A stretch of DNA of 35,398 nt from an uncultured Fibrobacter sp. (GCA_900313675.1 OMSO01000029.1:1-35398), one strand, 5' to 3'; counted from the first letter of the stretch, positions 21,776 through 30,388 are shown. The notes: generated by a model not told the origin, from the sequence alone. A program made the numbers and translations.

Positions 21776-23232
21776 TGTTTTACCGTCAATCTCGTGACAC
21801 CTTTATTCGTTCTATCGGCGACTATGGCTATATCAAGAGCCAATTAACCAAGCACGATCGCACTTACACTCAAGAAGGAAGAGCCTTTCTTTCCGTTATT
21901 TCTCGTGAACCGCAAAGTTTGCAAGATCTTTCGGCAAAAGCATGCGAATACTTTGAAGATGTAACTCCTGAAGATATTCAAAATGACATGAAGGAATTCT
22001 TGGATTCCCTAGTTGCCGACCGCTACTTGGTTTGTGCTGAAAATGCTGAAGAATGTGCTGCTAAGGATACATTCTTTAGTTATGCTGAAAATCCGAAAAC
22101 ATTGTTCACATACAACGCGCAACAAAATCCTGATGACGAAAAACTCTATACCGATACGCAAGAACTTTTAGGAGACTGGTATCGCGAACATCCACAAATT
22201 CACAGTTGTCAGATTGAAACCACCAACCGATGCAATGAGCGTTGTATCCACTGCTACATACCCCATGAATTGAAGAACGTTGTCTTGCCATATGAGGTGA
22301 TTGAAAACGTTCTCCAACAATTGCACGATTTAGGTGTGATGGGATTGACTCTCTCCGGTGGAGAATTTTTCACACATCCCGATGCGGAAAAAATCCTGCG
22401 CAAGGCCCGCGAACTTGATTTTAGTTTCTACGTGCTATCGAACATTACTTTGCTTACTCCGCACATGATAGAAGTTCTCAAGGATGTCAATCCAAGTTAT
22501 GTGCAAACATCACTTTACAGCGTTATTCCCGAAGAGCATGACCATATCACACAACTTAAGGGCTCCTGCGAAAAGACCAAGGCTGCCATTGATGCGTTGA
22601 TTGCAGCGAATATCCCTGTACAAATCAGTTGCCCTGTGATGAAGACGAATTATCACACTTATAAAGATGTGCTAAAATTTGCTTACGAACGCAATTGTAA
22701 GGCTCAAACAGATTTCGTGATGATGGCTCGATACGATTTTACCACGGACAATCTTGCCGAACGATTGACCATGGAACAAACTGAAGAACTGCTCAAGGAT
22801 ATTATCCAATTTGATAAGGATTACCTTGACTTTACAGACACTCCTGTGCCGCCTACTTCTCGCGAAGAATGGGGCAAAAGACCGTTCTGTGGTGTTGGTA
22901 TGGATAATCTCTGCATTGCCAGCGATGGCATTGTGTATCCGTGTAGCGGCTGGCAGGGAATGGCTTGCGGTAATGTTCGCGAACAACCTATCAAGGATAT
23001 TTGGGAAAAGTCCCCGCAACTGAACAAACTTCGTAACCTTACAAAATCTGCGATTCCGCAATGCTACGATTGTGAAGATAGACAATTCTGTGCGCCCTGT
23101 CTTGTCCGCAACTTTAACGAAAGTGGGGGTGATTACTTGAAGGTTGCGCCGCATTTCTGCAAGGCGGCTCACTTGAATCGTAAATTGGTTGAAGAAGCTA
23201 AAGCAAAAATGCGTAAAAATAAGGTCGATTAA
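21775..23232 (+). CDS. Radical SAM/SPASM peptide maturase with N-terminal recognition-like domain
   Basis: 485 residues. Residues 1-90 (YIKSQLTKHDRTYTQEGRAF, ISREPQSLQDLSAKACEYF) look like a PqqD-type winged-helix RiPP recognition element. The radical SAM core has CNERCIHC (Cys153, 157, 160) for the SAM-binding 4Fe-4S cluster and the Gly-rich LTLSGGEFFTHP. The C-terminus is a SPASM domain with auxiliary-cluster cysteines: CGVGMDNLCIASDGIVYPC, then CYDCEDRQFCAPC and a late FCKAAH. Such enzymes install crosslinks on ribosomal peptides in the cytoplasm. AGGAGG lies 5 nt before the ATG. The likely substrate is the peptide at 20971. The class is very secure; the reaction is inferred. Confidence 0.93.
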   Translation: MFYRQSRDTFIRSIGDYGYIKSQLTKHDRTYTQEGRAFLSVISREPQSLQDLSAKACEYFEDVTPEDIQNDMKEFLDSLVADRYLVCAENAEECAAKDTFFSYAENPKTLFTYNAQQNPDDEKLYTDTQELLGDWYREHPQIHSCQIETTNRCNERCIHCYIPHELKNVVLPYEVIENVLQQLHDLGVMGLTLSGGEFFTHPDAEKILRKARELDFSFYVLSNITLLTPHMIEVLKDVNPSYVQTSLYSVIPEEHDHITQLKGSCEKTKAAIDALIAANIPVQISCPVMKTNYHTYKDVLKFAYERNCKAQTDFVMMARYDFTTDNLAERLTMEQTEELLKDIIQFDKDYLDFTDTPVPPTSREEWGKRPFCGVGMDNLCIASDGIVYPCSGWQGMACGNVREQPIKDIWEKSPQLNKLRNLTKSAIPQCYDCEDRQFCAPCLVRNFNESGGDYLKVAPHFCKAAHLNRKLVEEAKAKMRKNKVD

Positions 23233-23266
23233 AGATTGCCACGCCACTTCGTGGCTCGCAATGACA
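23233..23266. repeat. REP-like palindrome between maturase and amidohydrolase
   Basis: AGATTGCCACGCCACTTCGT and the following GGCTCGCAATGACA are the reverse complement of the TGTCATTGCGAG element at 20783. It starts immediately after the maturase stop codon and ends 4 bp before the next ATG, so it takes up the whole gap and displaces any ribosome site. Confidence 0.75.
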
Positions 23267-23270
23267 AACC

Positions 23271-24038
23271 ATGCTCTTCGATTTTCATGTGCACATAGGG
23301 CAGTATTTTGACGACTACTACACGCCGCCACGAATACTGCGCACATTGCGACTGGCAGGAATTACGCATTTTGCCTATTCTAGTACAAGTACTGTTGTTT
23401 CAGATGACCCCGACTTTTTGCTAGAAGAACGTGTTGCGATGCATGAACTTTCGGAAGGCCGCGCCAAGCCCATTTTGTGGGTGACGCATGACATGCTGAA
23501 ATGCTCACCAGATTTGTCGCTGTATATGAATGATGCCGGTGGTAAAATTTGTGGGTTGAAAATCCACGGAGTATCTGAAAAATGGTTGCCCAATGGTCGC
23601 GAACTGCAACGGGTATTTAAAATAGCCCAAGAACGGGGGTTGTTTGTGAAACTCCACACAGGTGAACGCGAAAATTGTGAAGCGGGAATGTATCAGGAAA
23701 TCTGCACAAGATTCCCTGATGTCCGAGTCGTTCTAGCCCACGGACTGCCTATTTGGCAAGCAATTGATGTATTACGGAATTGTTCCAACGCTTTTGTAGA
23801 TACTTCATTCATGCCTCATCACCAATTTCAGCAACTTATGGATGCCGCACGGCAAAGCTGCTTCACAGACCGAATTCTGTTCGGGACCGACACCCCTATT
23901 CCGGGGCGTCACTTAAAAAGTTCCCTGCCCCGCCACCTGCGCAGCCGTATTGAGCAAACCAAACGCATCGCGGGCAAGGACTGGCATAAAATTTCCTGGA
24001 AAAATGCAAAAAATCTTTTGACATTTGCACCGAAATAA
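23271..24038 (+). CDS. Metal-dependent amidohydrolase-family protein
   Basis: 255 residues, TIM-barrel amidohydrolase type (Amidohydro_2 or TatD-like). Metal and active-site residues are recognisable: HVH (His6, His8), GLKIHG (Lys97), LHTGE (His129), LAHG (His157) and FGTD (Asp207). No signal peptide, so cytoplasmic. It follows the maturase in the same direction with only the REP element between, hence probably the same transcript. In this context it may hydrolyse or trim an amide in the peptide product or its leader, but a house-keeping role cannot be excluded. No Shine-Dalgarno is visible; translation may depend on readthrough coupling. Confidence 0.85.
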   Translation: MLFDFHVHIGQYFDDYYTPPRILRTLRLAGITHFAYSSTSTVVSDDPDFLLEERVAMHELSEGRAKPILWVTHDMLKCSPDLSLYMNDAGGKICGLKIHGVSEKWLPNGRELQRVFKIAQERGLFVKLHTGERENCEAGMYQEICTRFPDVRVVLAHGLPIWQAIDVLRNCSNAFVDTSFMPHHQFQQLMDAARQSCFTDRILFGTDTPIPGRHLKSSLPRHLRSRIEQTKRIAGKDWHKISWKNAKNLLTFAPK

Positions 24039-24093
24039 GCGATATATTATAAGAAGCAGTCCTGGCAACAAAAAGCGCATCCAAGGAGTATTT

Positions 24094-24519
24094 ATGGCGA
24101 TACGGATTCTTGAAGGTTCTCTTCCATGGGAGCCTGCTTTACGAGCAAGCATCTCTCGGCTGCTATATGCCTTCGAAACATCAGTTCGCATGCGGTCAAA
24201 TGGGGCTGTAACACTTCTTCTTGACGACACGGATGTGATGAACAATGACGAGGGAAATACTTTTTTTCTTACAATGGGGTTTGTCCAGGACCCATTCGGA
24301 TGGGAAGACGAGAGGGATGGTTCCCTTGATACAAAGGTCATGATAACGTTATACCGATGGCATACGATTGACTCTAAAGTTGACCTATACCACCCCGGTA
24401 CGAAGGAGCCCTTCACAACATTTCCGTTGAAAATGGATACATTCGGTGACGACCTTGCAAACGCAGTTCCTGGACTTTTCCCAGATGCTCCCGACTTCCA
24501 TAATCAAAAACCTTCGTGA
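24094..24519 (+). CDS. Hypothetical protein (141 aa)
   Basis: Start at ATG 24094, with AGGAG 6 nt upstream. Soluble, no signal or membrane helix. It opens MAIRILEGSLPWEPALRASI and contains several aromatic-rich strands (TLLLDDTDVMNNDEGNTFFL, KVMITLYRWHTID). I do not recognise a family. It is followed 6 bp later by the M15-like lipoprotein gene and may form a transcription unit with it. Confidence 0.7.
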   Translation: MAIRILEGSLPWEPALRASISRLLYAFETSVRMRSNGAVTLLLDDTDVMNNDEGNTFFLTMGFVQDPFGWEDERDGSLDTKVMITLYRWHTIDSKVDLYHPGTKEPFTTFPLKMDTFGDDLANAVPGLFPDAPDFHNQKPS

Positions 24520-24525
24520 GCGCTT

Positions 24526-25263
24526 ATGATTTGTATGAGACTTTTCCTGCCATTCATCCTTGCTGTCTCGCTACTTTCGGGTTGCGGGCTCAGCGACGAT
24601 ACCCGCGAACAACTCGAAATCGCCATCGGCAAGGTGGCCGGAGAAGCATGGGATTCGACCAAAACAAAGACGGCCCGGGCAGCAGAAAAACTTTCCAAAA
24701 AGCTCGAAGAGAGCGATGACGCACAGGAGCTTTATGAAAGAATTGTCAAATATGTAGACGACCTTTTTGAAGAATCTAATAACGGGAAGGATTGTAAAAA
24801 GAAATCCGCCCAAAAGCCAAAACCCCAACAGACGGGCCCCAAGACACTTGTCAAGCGAAGTTCTGCGCAACAGAACTACCACGACGAAGTTCTGAGCCTC
24901 ACCACCCTAAAGGCGGCTTCCGTAAACATCGACTGTCTGCGTCCGGAGCTTGACACTGCCATAAATGTGATAGTCGCCGCCTACCACGAAGTATTTGAAG
25001 ATGACAACTACCGCCCCATAATCACCAGCGGGAATGACTCCGACAAGCACGGTGAGCGCTCCGCCCATTACGCCTGCGCCGCCGTGGATATTCGGACCAA
25101 GGACATTGATGATATCAAAATTCGCAAGGCCCTGGCAAAGGCTATCACAGAAGAGCTAGACTCACGATATTATGTTCTCCACGAAGACGTGGGCAAGGCA
25201 AACGAGCACCTGCACATCCAACTGAAAAGTGGCACCTACAACAGGAACGAGGTGTGGCAATGA
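24526..25263 (+). CDS. Lipoprotein with peptidase M15-like domain
   Basis: 245 residues. Signal with lipobox LLSGC (Cys about 20); the start may be ATG 24526 or 24535. A helical Lys/Ala/Glu region (about 30-100) leads to a domain with the zinc-peptidase pattern SAHYACAAVD (Ser-x-His-x6-Asp) and EHLHIQL (His-x-His), as in M15 D-Ala-D-Ala carboxypeptidases and phage endolysins. Together with a Glu (around YVLHEDVG) these would form the metal site. It is therefore probably a cell-envelope peptidoglycan peptidase anchored by lipid. The next gene overlaps it by four bases (ATGA). Confidence 0.8.
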   Translation: MICMRLFLPFILAVSLLSGCGLSDDTREQLEIAIGKVAGEAWDSTKTKTARAAEKLSKKLEESDDAQELYERIVKYVDDLFEESNNGKDCKKKSAQKPKPQQTGPKTLVKRSSAQQNYHDEVLSLTTLKAASVNIDCLRPELDTAINVIVAAYHEVFEDDNYRPIITSGNDSDKHGERSAHYACAAVDIRTKDIDDIKIRKALAKAITEELDSRYYVLHEDVGKANEHLHIQLKSGTYNRNEVWQ

Positions 25264-25790
25264 GCCAAGAAGAAAGCCATGGATTTTTTATAGACAATTT
25301 CTCCCTAATTATGCGGAATTGGGAAAAATTCCTAAAATACCCAATTTTATTCAACATTCCCATTGATTTTACGAGAGCGTTCGGTTTTGGTGGTTTATAC
25401 CCCTTGGGCGCTCTGGTAATGGCTTGGAAAACGATACCAGACATGGTTTCAGAATGTGGTCTCTGTCATGGTTCCGTCTATTTTATACCATGGGGTTACA
25501 GCGATTACATAGAAAGGGAATTCACATACCATTGCACCAGCTGCGGCAAGACCTGGCGTGATAACGGGGAAAGAGAATACAAGAAACATGGAATTTTTCT
25601 TGATAGGGTAGACCATTGGCGCAATTGCGAGCATTGGACTCCTTCTAACATGAATTTTAAGCGGGCGATTGAACTATTAAAGCAGAGCGAAATTGACAAA
25701 GAGGATTCTTGGGAATTTTGGGGACGGTCCAAAGATACCGACACGGACTTTTCCAACATTGAACCAATCGATGTTGACCATCCTTGGTAA
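25260..25790 (+). CDS. Zinc-ribbon-containing hypothetical protein
   Basis: 176 residues from the ATG at 25260, which overlaps the upstream stop; GAGG lies about 7 nt before it. The N-terminal half is hydrophobic and aromatic (FSLIMRNWEKFLKYPILFNI, YPLGALVMAWK), possibly membrane-associated. The middle has two CxxC knuckles, CGLC and CTSC, about 30 residues apart, forming a likely zinc ribbon. The tail is acidic. No family recognised. Confidence 0.7.
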   Translation: MSQEESHGFFIDNFSLIMRNWEKFLKYPILFNIPIDFTRAFGFGGLYPLGALVMAWKTIPDMVSECGLCHGSVYFIPWGYSDYIEREFTYHCTSCGKTWRDNGEREYKKHGIFLDRVDHWRNCEHWTPSNMNFKRAIELLKQSEIDKEDSWEFWGRSKDTDTDFSNIEPIDVDHPW

Positions 25791-25849
25791 AACAATCCTT
25801 AAAGGTGTGGCATAGGCCATTAAATAATTTTTTGCAATATGGTGAAAAT

Positions 25850-26575
25850 ATGCTCAAGCCATTGTACCTTACAAAGTTACGCGGAGACAAGTTCTTCCGA
25901 AACGACCACATCATTGAAAAATTCTTCAAGAAATATCATGATGACGAAAGTTTTGACGAACTGATAAGATGGCAAATCATATCAAAAAGTGAATTTTTCA
26001 ACGCCAGCACTCTCCAAACTTTTTATCAAAAGTTTCTACGGCGACGGAAGCAAATTCTAGACGCGCTTTTTGAGTGGACTCCAGAAAACATGGAGCCGTT
26101 TGTCCTGCTTAACCGCCAAATCTACAAGGCCGAGCGTGACATATACAACAATCTGAAGGTCATCAGAAAGACATTCATGGACCTGCAAAAAAAAGGCCAC
26201 TATTTTCTTGATGTTTGGAGTGCCTATTCCCATATAGACTATATGGGTTCCTACATTGAACACGAAGATGAAAACGACTTTCCTGGATTACTATATGACG
26301 CCATGCCTGACATAGACAAGACAAAATTCGTCAGAAACGCATTCTTTTCTTTCCGCAGCGGGTCCCAAAACAAGCTTAAAAAACCTTCAAATGACTGGGC
26401 GTATGAATTCAACAAGTCCCAAATGGTGTGCGCCTCCATTGATGCATTCAAGAATTTGCCCTTGCACAAGCATGCAGGTTTTCTGATGTTCGATAGCGGG
26501 ATTTATGCACTGCAGGATTTTGTCAACATGGACATCCGCTTTGAGGCCACTACCGAAATCCGTTACTACGACTGA
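25850..26575 (+). CDS. Hypothetical protein (about 241 aa)
   Basis: Charged, helical, soluble protein (HIIEKFFKKYHDDESFDELI; LNRQIYKAERDIYNNLKVIR). No known motif is visible. The start is uncertain: the frame is open from a TTG at 25784 that overlaps the preceding gene, and GTG 25805 or ATG 25850 are alternatives. ATG 25850 has a weak GGTGA before it. It follows the zinc-ribbon gene in the same direction. Confidence 0.65.
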   Translation: MLKPLYLTKLRGDKFFRNDHIIEKFFKKYHDDESFDELIRWQIISKSEFFNASTLQTFYQKFLRRRKQILDALFEWTPENMEPFVLLNRQIYKAERDIYNNLKVIRKTFMDLQKKGHYFLDVWSAYSHIDYMGSYIEHEDENDFPGLLYDAMPDIDKTKFVRNAFFSFRSGSQNKLKKPSNDWAYEFNKSQMVCASIDAFKNLPLHKHAGFLMFDSGIYALQDFVNMDIRFEATTEIRYYD

Positions 26576-26652
26576 CGCTAGCCACAGGCTTTTACATTCC
26601 TTTCGAAACTAACGATATATCCATAGGAGCCTATCAAGAAAGGAGGTTCAAG

Positions 26653-26715
26653 ATGGATATAATCCGCACTTGTTCCAAAAATCTCTCTGAGAAAAAAAAG
26701 CCTCTGTCCAGGTAG
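26653..26715 (+). CDS. Possible 20-residue leader ORF
   Basis: A near-ideal ribosome site (AAAGGAGG, 6-7 nt spacing) precedes ATG 26653, which reads MDIIRTCSKNLSEKKKPLSR and stops at 26713-26715, 5 bp before the next gene's ATG. The site is stronger than that of the following gene, so it may serve translational coupling. It could be chance or a degraded gene start. Confidence 0.4.
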   Translation: MDIIRTCSKNLSEKKKPLSR

Positions 26716-26720
26716 GATGT

Positions 26721-27134
26721 ATGAACTTGATTAAAAAAACACTTAACAATTTATGGTTCTGGGTGAGCATGGGAATGCTCCTATCCATAGGCATTTCGCC
26801 ACTAGTTTTCGGCACCAGTGTGGAACGCGACGACGCATTAGTAGAACTCGCTTTCCAATGCCCCGAAGGATTTATCCGTTGGGAAAACAACACGTTCGAA
26901 ATCACAAACAGGTTCGAAGTCCATGGCGATTCGTTGATAGAATTTGAAAAGCGAACCGAGTCGGGATGCCGCCCCTTCGACTTTACAAATGTTCCCCGTG
27001 CTACAGTTGACAGCCTATTGAACGTTCACAGCGTAATCCACTATACCTGGATTGAAGGGATGATGAACCTTAGTGATGGATTACTGATAAAAGCAGACAC
27101 TACTACTGAAACAAAGCCCCACAAATACCGTTAA
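26721..27134 (+). CDS. Small membrane-anchored hypothetical protein (137 aa)
   Basis: One N-terminal hydrophobic helix (LWFWVSMGMLLSIGISPLVF) followed by a polar domain with two Cys (FQCPEG and SGCRPF) that could pair outside the cytoplasm. No recognised family. A modest AGGTAGGA precedes the ATG; a short upstream ORF with a much better ribosome site ends 5 bp before it. Confidence 0.65.
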   Translation: MNLIKKTLNNLWFWVSMGMLLSIGISPLVFGTSVERDDALVELAFQCPEGFIRWENNTFEITNRFEVHGDSLIEFEKRTESGCRPFDFTNVPRATVDSLLNVHSVIHYTWIEGMMNLSDGLLIKADTTTETKPHKYR

Positions 27135-27148
27135 GCACATCGGCAATC

Positions 27149-27191
27149 CTATTCTTTTACAAATCGTTTCTTAGAAACGATATAAGAATAG
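27149..27191. promoter_or_regulatory. Two-tier inverted repeat upstream of the 27212 gene
   Basis: CTATTCTT (27149-27156) pairs with AAGAATAG (27184-27191), and ATCGTTTC (27163-27170) with GAAACGAT (27174-27181) around a TTA loop. No T run follows on either strand, so it is not a classical terminator. It ends about 9 bp before the GGAGG of the next gene. Confidence 0.55.
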
Positions 27192-27211
27192 ACTTCTAAA
27201 CGGAGGCGTAA

Positions 27212-27820
27212 ATGCTGAACCTGTTCAAGCACCAATGGCTCCCGAATTACATCCGGGATTACATCGTCAAAAAGTTTCCAGCAAAACATTTCAAGGTGAC
27301 ATTTGAGATTAACGGGCATGAAGTACCCATGGACCAGGTTGTCGGAAACGAACGCCACGTCAAGCGGGGAAATGTCACCTACACCGATGCCGAAGGCGAT
27401 TCTACAACGTGCTGGTTATTCCTGCGCAGGGGCGAAATAACCTTCGACTCGGTATCCTTTGCAGTAGACAATTTCGCGCTAGAAGGAATCGAGCCCGGTG
27501 TACGCAAGCTTCCGCGGGTAGGCAAAAAGGACGAGGTCGACAAGTACCGCAAGATGCTCAAGAAAAAACTTTCAGAGGCGATGGACTACTGCCCGGGATC
27601 TTTTTTGGACCAACTCCACGAATACCCCATTACCGACATGCCCCGCTGGCGCCGCAAACGCATCTTGAATTTGCTCGCCAACATGAGCGAAGACGGAATT
27701 CCCGTCTTTGTCAGTTTTGACCTGAACAATGTGGCACTTAGCCAGTTGGAACAGTTCAACGAAGAACTGGAGCTGGCCATGATGGTAGAAAACAAGTACG
27801 AGCCGGAACTGGACGAATAG
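27212..27820 (+). CDS. Hypothetical protein (202 aa)
   Basis: GGAGG 6 nt before the ATG. A soluble protein: basic amphipathic start (MLNLFKHQWLPNYIRDYIVK), a beta-rich middle (HFKVTFEINGHEVPMD, GNVTYTDAEGD) and a helical C-terminus rich in Arg/Lys (MPRWRRKRILNLLANM). No family recognised. Convergent with rsmG, 9 bp apart. Confidence 0.75.
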   Translation: MLNLFKHQWLPNYIRDYIVKKFPAKHFKVTFEINGHEVPMDQVVGNERHVKRGNVTYTDAEGDSTTCWLFLRRGEITFDSVSFAVDNFALEGIEPGVRKLPRVGKKDEVDKYRKMLKKKLSEAMDYCPGSFLDQLHEYPITDMPRWRRKRILNLLANMSEDGIPVFVSFDLNNVALSQLEQFNEELELAMMVENKYEPELDE

Positions 27821-27829
27821 CTAGCCGAA

Positions 27830-28630
27830 CTACTCCACCCGTTCCAGAATAATCAGTGCCCGCTCCTGGGTGCTGTTGGGAATGGTGTAGAAGTGCTTGC
27901 CTACGAACTTGTAGCCGTAATCTTCGGGATGAAAAGTCTTGAGTTCGTCGGCCACGGCAGGGCCCTTCATAAAGAACACCCGGCCGCCCACCTTCAAGGA
28001 ATTGGCGATGCGGGGCAGGGTCTTTTCCATCAGTTCAAAGGCACGGCTGATGACGCCCTCTACAGGGATTGTCATGCTGCGGCTGGTGACCTTGTGGCCA
28101 AAGACGTCGATTCCCTTGAGGCCCATCTTCTCGATGACCATATTCAAGAAGTTGATACGGTTGGGCCGGGGTTCACAAAGCGTAAGACGAATCCCCGGAT
28201 TCACGATTTTCAGAGGAATTCCCGGAAAACCGGCGCCGCTCCCCACGTCGATCATGCGGGCGGGCCACTTGGGTACGTAGGCGTTTATGAGCGTGCAGTC
28301 GGCATAGTGCCGCTCCACCATGGTCTCGAAAGCGTTTAGGCGGGTCAGGTCTTGGTCGTCGTTGTTGGCCCGCAACAACTGGTGGAACTCCCAAATCTGC
28401 TTCAGGGTCTCGGGCTGGAGTTCTACACCGTAATAGTGCAAGAGCTTGTCCAGTCCCTCAATCGAGGGCTTCACCCGCTTACCGTTAAACAGCGGAAAGT
28501 CGGTACGTGGCGCCTTCAGGTGGGGCACAAAGTCACGACCTGCGGCAGAAGCGTTGCGGGAGGGTTGCCGCGCCACGCCGGAATCGGACCGTGCAGAAAA
28601 AGGCTTCTTGGACCAGTTTGAACTTGCCAT
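27830..28630 (-). CDS. rsmG: 16S rRNA (guanine-N7) methyltransferase RsmG
   Basis: Methylates N7 of G527 in 16S rRNA using SAM. 266 residues from the ATG at 28628-28630. The motif I loop IDVGSGAGFPGIPLKI, then LTLCEPRPNRINFL, is diagnostic for RsmG/GidB, with the helical N-terminus LDKLLHYYGVELQPETLKQI also typical. A basic, Ser/Arg-rich extension of about 45 residues precedes the usual family start. The frame is open further upstream to 28717 without a start-site signal. Divergent from the 28700 gene. Confidence 0.95.
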   Translation of the reverse strand: MASSNWSKKPFSARSDSGVARQPSRNASAAGRDFVPHLKAPRTDFPLFNGKRVKPSIEGLDKLLHYYGVELQPETLKQIWEFHQLLRANNDDQDLTRLNAFETMVERHYADCTLINAYVPKWPARMIDVGSGAGFPGIPLKIVNPGIRLTLCEPRPNRINFLNMVIEKMGLKGIDVFGHKVTSRSMTIPVEGVISRAFELMEKTLPRIANSLKVGGRVFFMKGPAVADELKTFHPEDYGYKFVGKHFYTIPNSTQERALIILERVE

Positions 28631-28699
28631 ATTGAAAAAATAAAAAAACTTAGGCACTTTTCGGGACAAAAATAAGTCTATACATAGAGGAGGCTTATT

Positions 28700-30247
28700 T
28701 TGTCCAAAGATAGACACGAAAAAGAAGCTGGAGTCCTGCGCTCATCCGTCATGGCGGCGGCACTTTTTGCCCTGGCTGGGGTCGTTCTTGCCGCCCCGCT
28801 AGGCGAATCAAAGGTTTTCGACTGGTGGGACAACGGAATCATTACCGCCGAAGAGGCTACCGAAATCCTGGACCTGCTAGAAGAAGGCAACCAGGAGGAG
28901 GCTTGCCTCCTTGCACAGACCTACGCCCAGGAAACCTGTGACGAAACGGCTAGTGGCAAGACCCGCGCAGGCTCCACCCTAGGGAAAATTTCCAGCGGCA
29001 AGAAGTCCGCGAAAGTCCCGACCCGCCCAGACCTTACACCTCACGGCTACGTGGACTGGAAAGGCCGAATCGATTCCACGGGGCACCTGGAAAGTCACCG
29101 TACCGAACTGCAGGTCCAGTTCTACCGCTACACCTTGAGGCTCGGCTCCCAGGAACTTCTCGCCTACAAGAACCAGGGGAGCGAGGCCTATTTCGGAGAC
29201 ATTTCCACACGGGAACTCCACAGCCAGATTCCGCTGGACACCCTCTGGGGAACCGCCCTCCTCTACCCCTTCGGAAACTTTCATGTGGCGGGCCTTCTGG
29301 ACACCGCCAAGACGACACAGTTCCGGCTGGGATACGGCAGGCGGGGCATCGCCAGCGTCGAAGCATTTTACTGGCACGGTTTTGGCAACATTCAACAAAC
29401 CTCCGACAGCCTACAAGCCCACACGCACTCCCTCGGAATGCAGACGAAATTTCCCTTCGGGCAGGCGGTCGCCTGGTGGCAGCACGGTCAGGAATTCCCG
29501 CTTATCAAGGTGCAGCTGTACGGCAGCGAGAAGAAGGAGCGCGACGGTGAAAACGGAGACGACGACGCAAACGCCGGAAAAACCGTCAGCAAGGCGGGTC
29601 AGAACGGCGCCGGCAACTCAGGTCCGAGCGGTGCCGTCACCTACAGCTGGCGGACCACCGCCTATATCCATCGGGAAGAGTTCCCCAGGTACGCCCGTTT
29701 GAGCAAAACCATCCAGAAAAGCCGGTTCTGGGGGTCGCAAAACCTGTCCGTCAGGGCGCCCGACCTGCTGGACACGAGAGTCTCCGCAAACGGAACCCTT
29801 ATAGAGCCTCTTGATGCCGACACTATGGCGGTCCGGCTCAAGCTGGGGGCGGAATCGGGTCCTGAATTTTTGAGATTATCCGCCAGCGCCACCTGCCGAG
29901 ACGCGGGCTCCAACTGCAGACAGACGGACTGGAAAGGCGGCCTGAACCTTACCCCCTGGGAACTTTGGGCCCTGGGGGCTTCTGCCCGGGTCCGGCACGA
30001 CCGACCCGAAGGTTTCTCCCCTCCTCACCTGGAATTTTCCTCAAAATTCATGGATTCTGGACAAAGCTACACGAAATTCACCTTCATCCTTCCCAAGTGC
30101 CGCCCCCGTGACGACATGCGCCTGCGTTCGGAATTCCTTATTTCCGGAGATTACCTGGACATTTCCCTTGTCTGCACCTTCAAGGGCGTTCACCGCCTGC
30201 ACCTGACCCCTTTACGGGGTTTTGCCGAGGCAAAAGTGCGTTTTTGA
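28700..30247 (+). CDS. Exported beta-rich envelope protein of unknown function
   Basis: 515 residues. TTG start supported by GAGGAGG six nt upstream; the product opens with a charged stretch and then a signal-like helix (VMAAALFALAGVVLAAPLG). Residues about 40-80 are acidic helices (NGIITAEEATEILDLLEEGN, then a Cys-containing segment). From about 110 on, alternating strands dominate (GYVDWKGRIDSTGHLESHRT, LQVQFYRYTLRLGSQELL) and the chain ends in Phe (EAKVRF). It looks like an outer-membrane barrel with a periplasmic N-terminal region. An acidic/Gly-rich loop (DGENGDDDANAGK) sits near the middle. No family recognised. Confidence 0.75.
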   Translation: MSKDRHEKEAGVLRSSVMAAALFALAGVVLAAPLGESKVFDWWDNGIITAEEATEILDLLEEGNQEEACLLAQTYAQETCDETASGKTRAGSTLGKISSGKKSAKVPTRPDLTPHGYVDWKGRIDSTGHLESHRTELQVQFYRYTLRLGSQELLAYKNQGSEAYFGDISTRELHSQIPLDTLWGTALLYPFGNFHVAGLLDTAKTTQFRLGYGRRGIASVEAFYWHGFGNIQQTSDSLQAHTHSLGMQTKFPFGQAVAWWQHGQEFPLIKVQLYGSEKKERDGENGDDDANAGKTVSKAGQNGAGNSGPSGAVTYSWRTTAYIHREEFPRYARLSKTIQKSRFWGSQNLSVRAPDLLDTRVSANGTLIEPLDADTMAVRLKLGAESGPEFLRLSASATCRDAGSNCRQTDWKGGLNLTPWELWALGASARVRHDRPEGFSPPHLEFSSKFMDSGQSYTKFTFILPKCRPRDDMRLRSEFLISGDYLDISLVCTFKGVHRLHLTPLRGFAEAKVRF

Positions 30248-30388
30248 GACTAAAGGCCCTGTTTTTTCTCAAAAAACACCTCAAAGGAAATGTTTGCTCA
30301 TGGTTACACGGGTAAACAGAAAAGTATACAACCTATGGGCTTTATGCCCTGCCAGATTCTATCTTAATGCATACCCAAACACTCCCTT

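Noticed and set aside
30295..30388. Possible small RNA ahead of the terminator at 30389
   Set aside because: No promoter or conserved structure is visible; the terminator is adequately explained by the gene at 28700.
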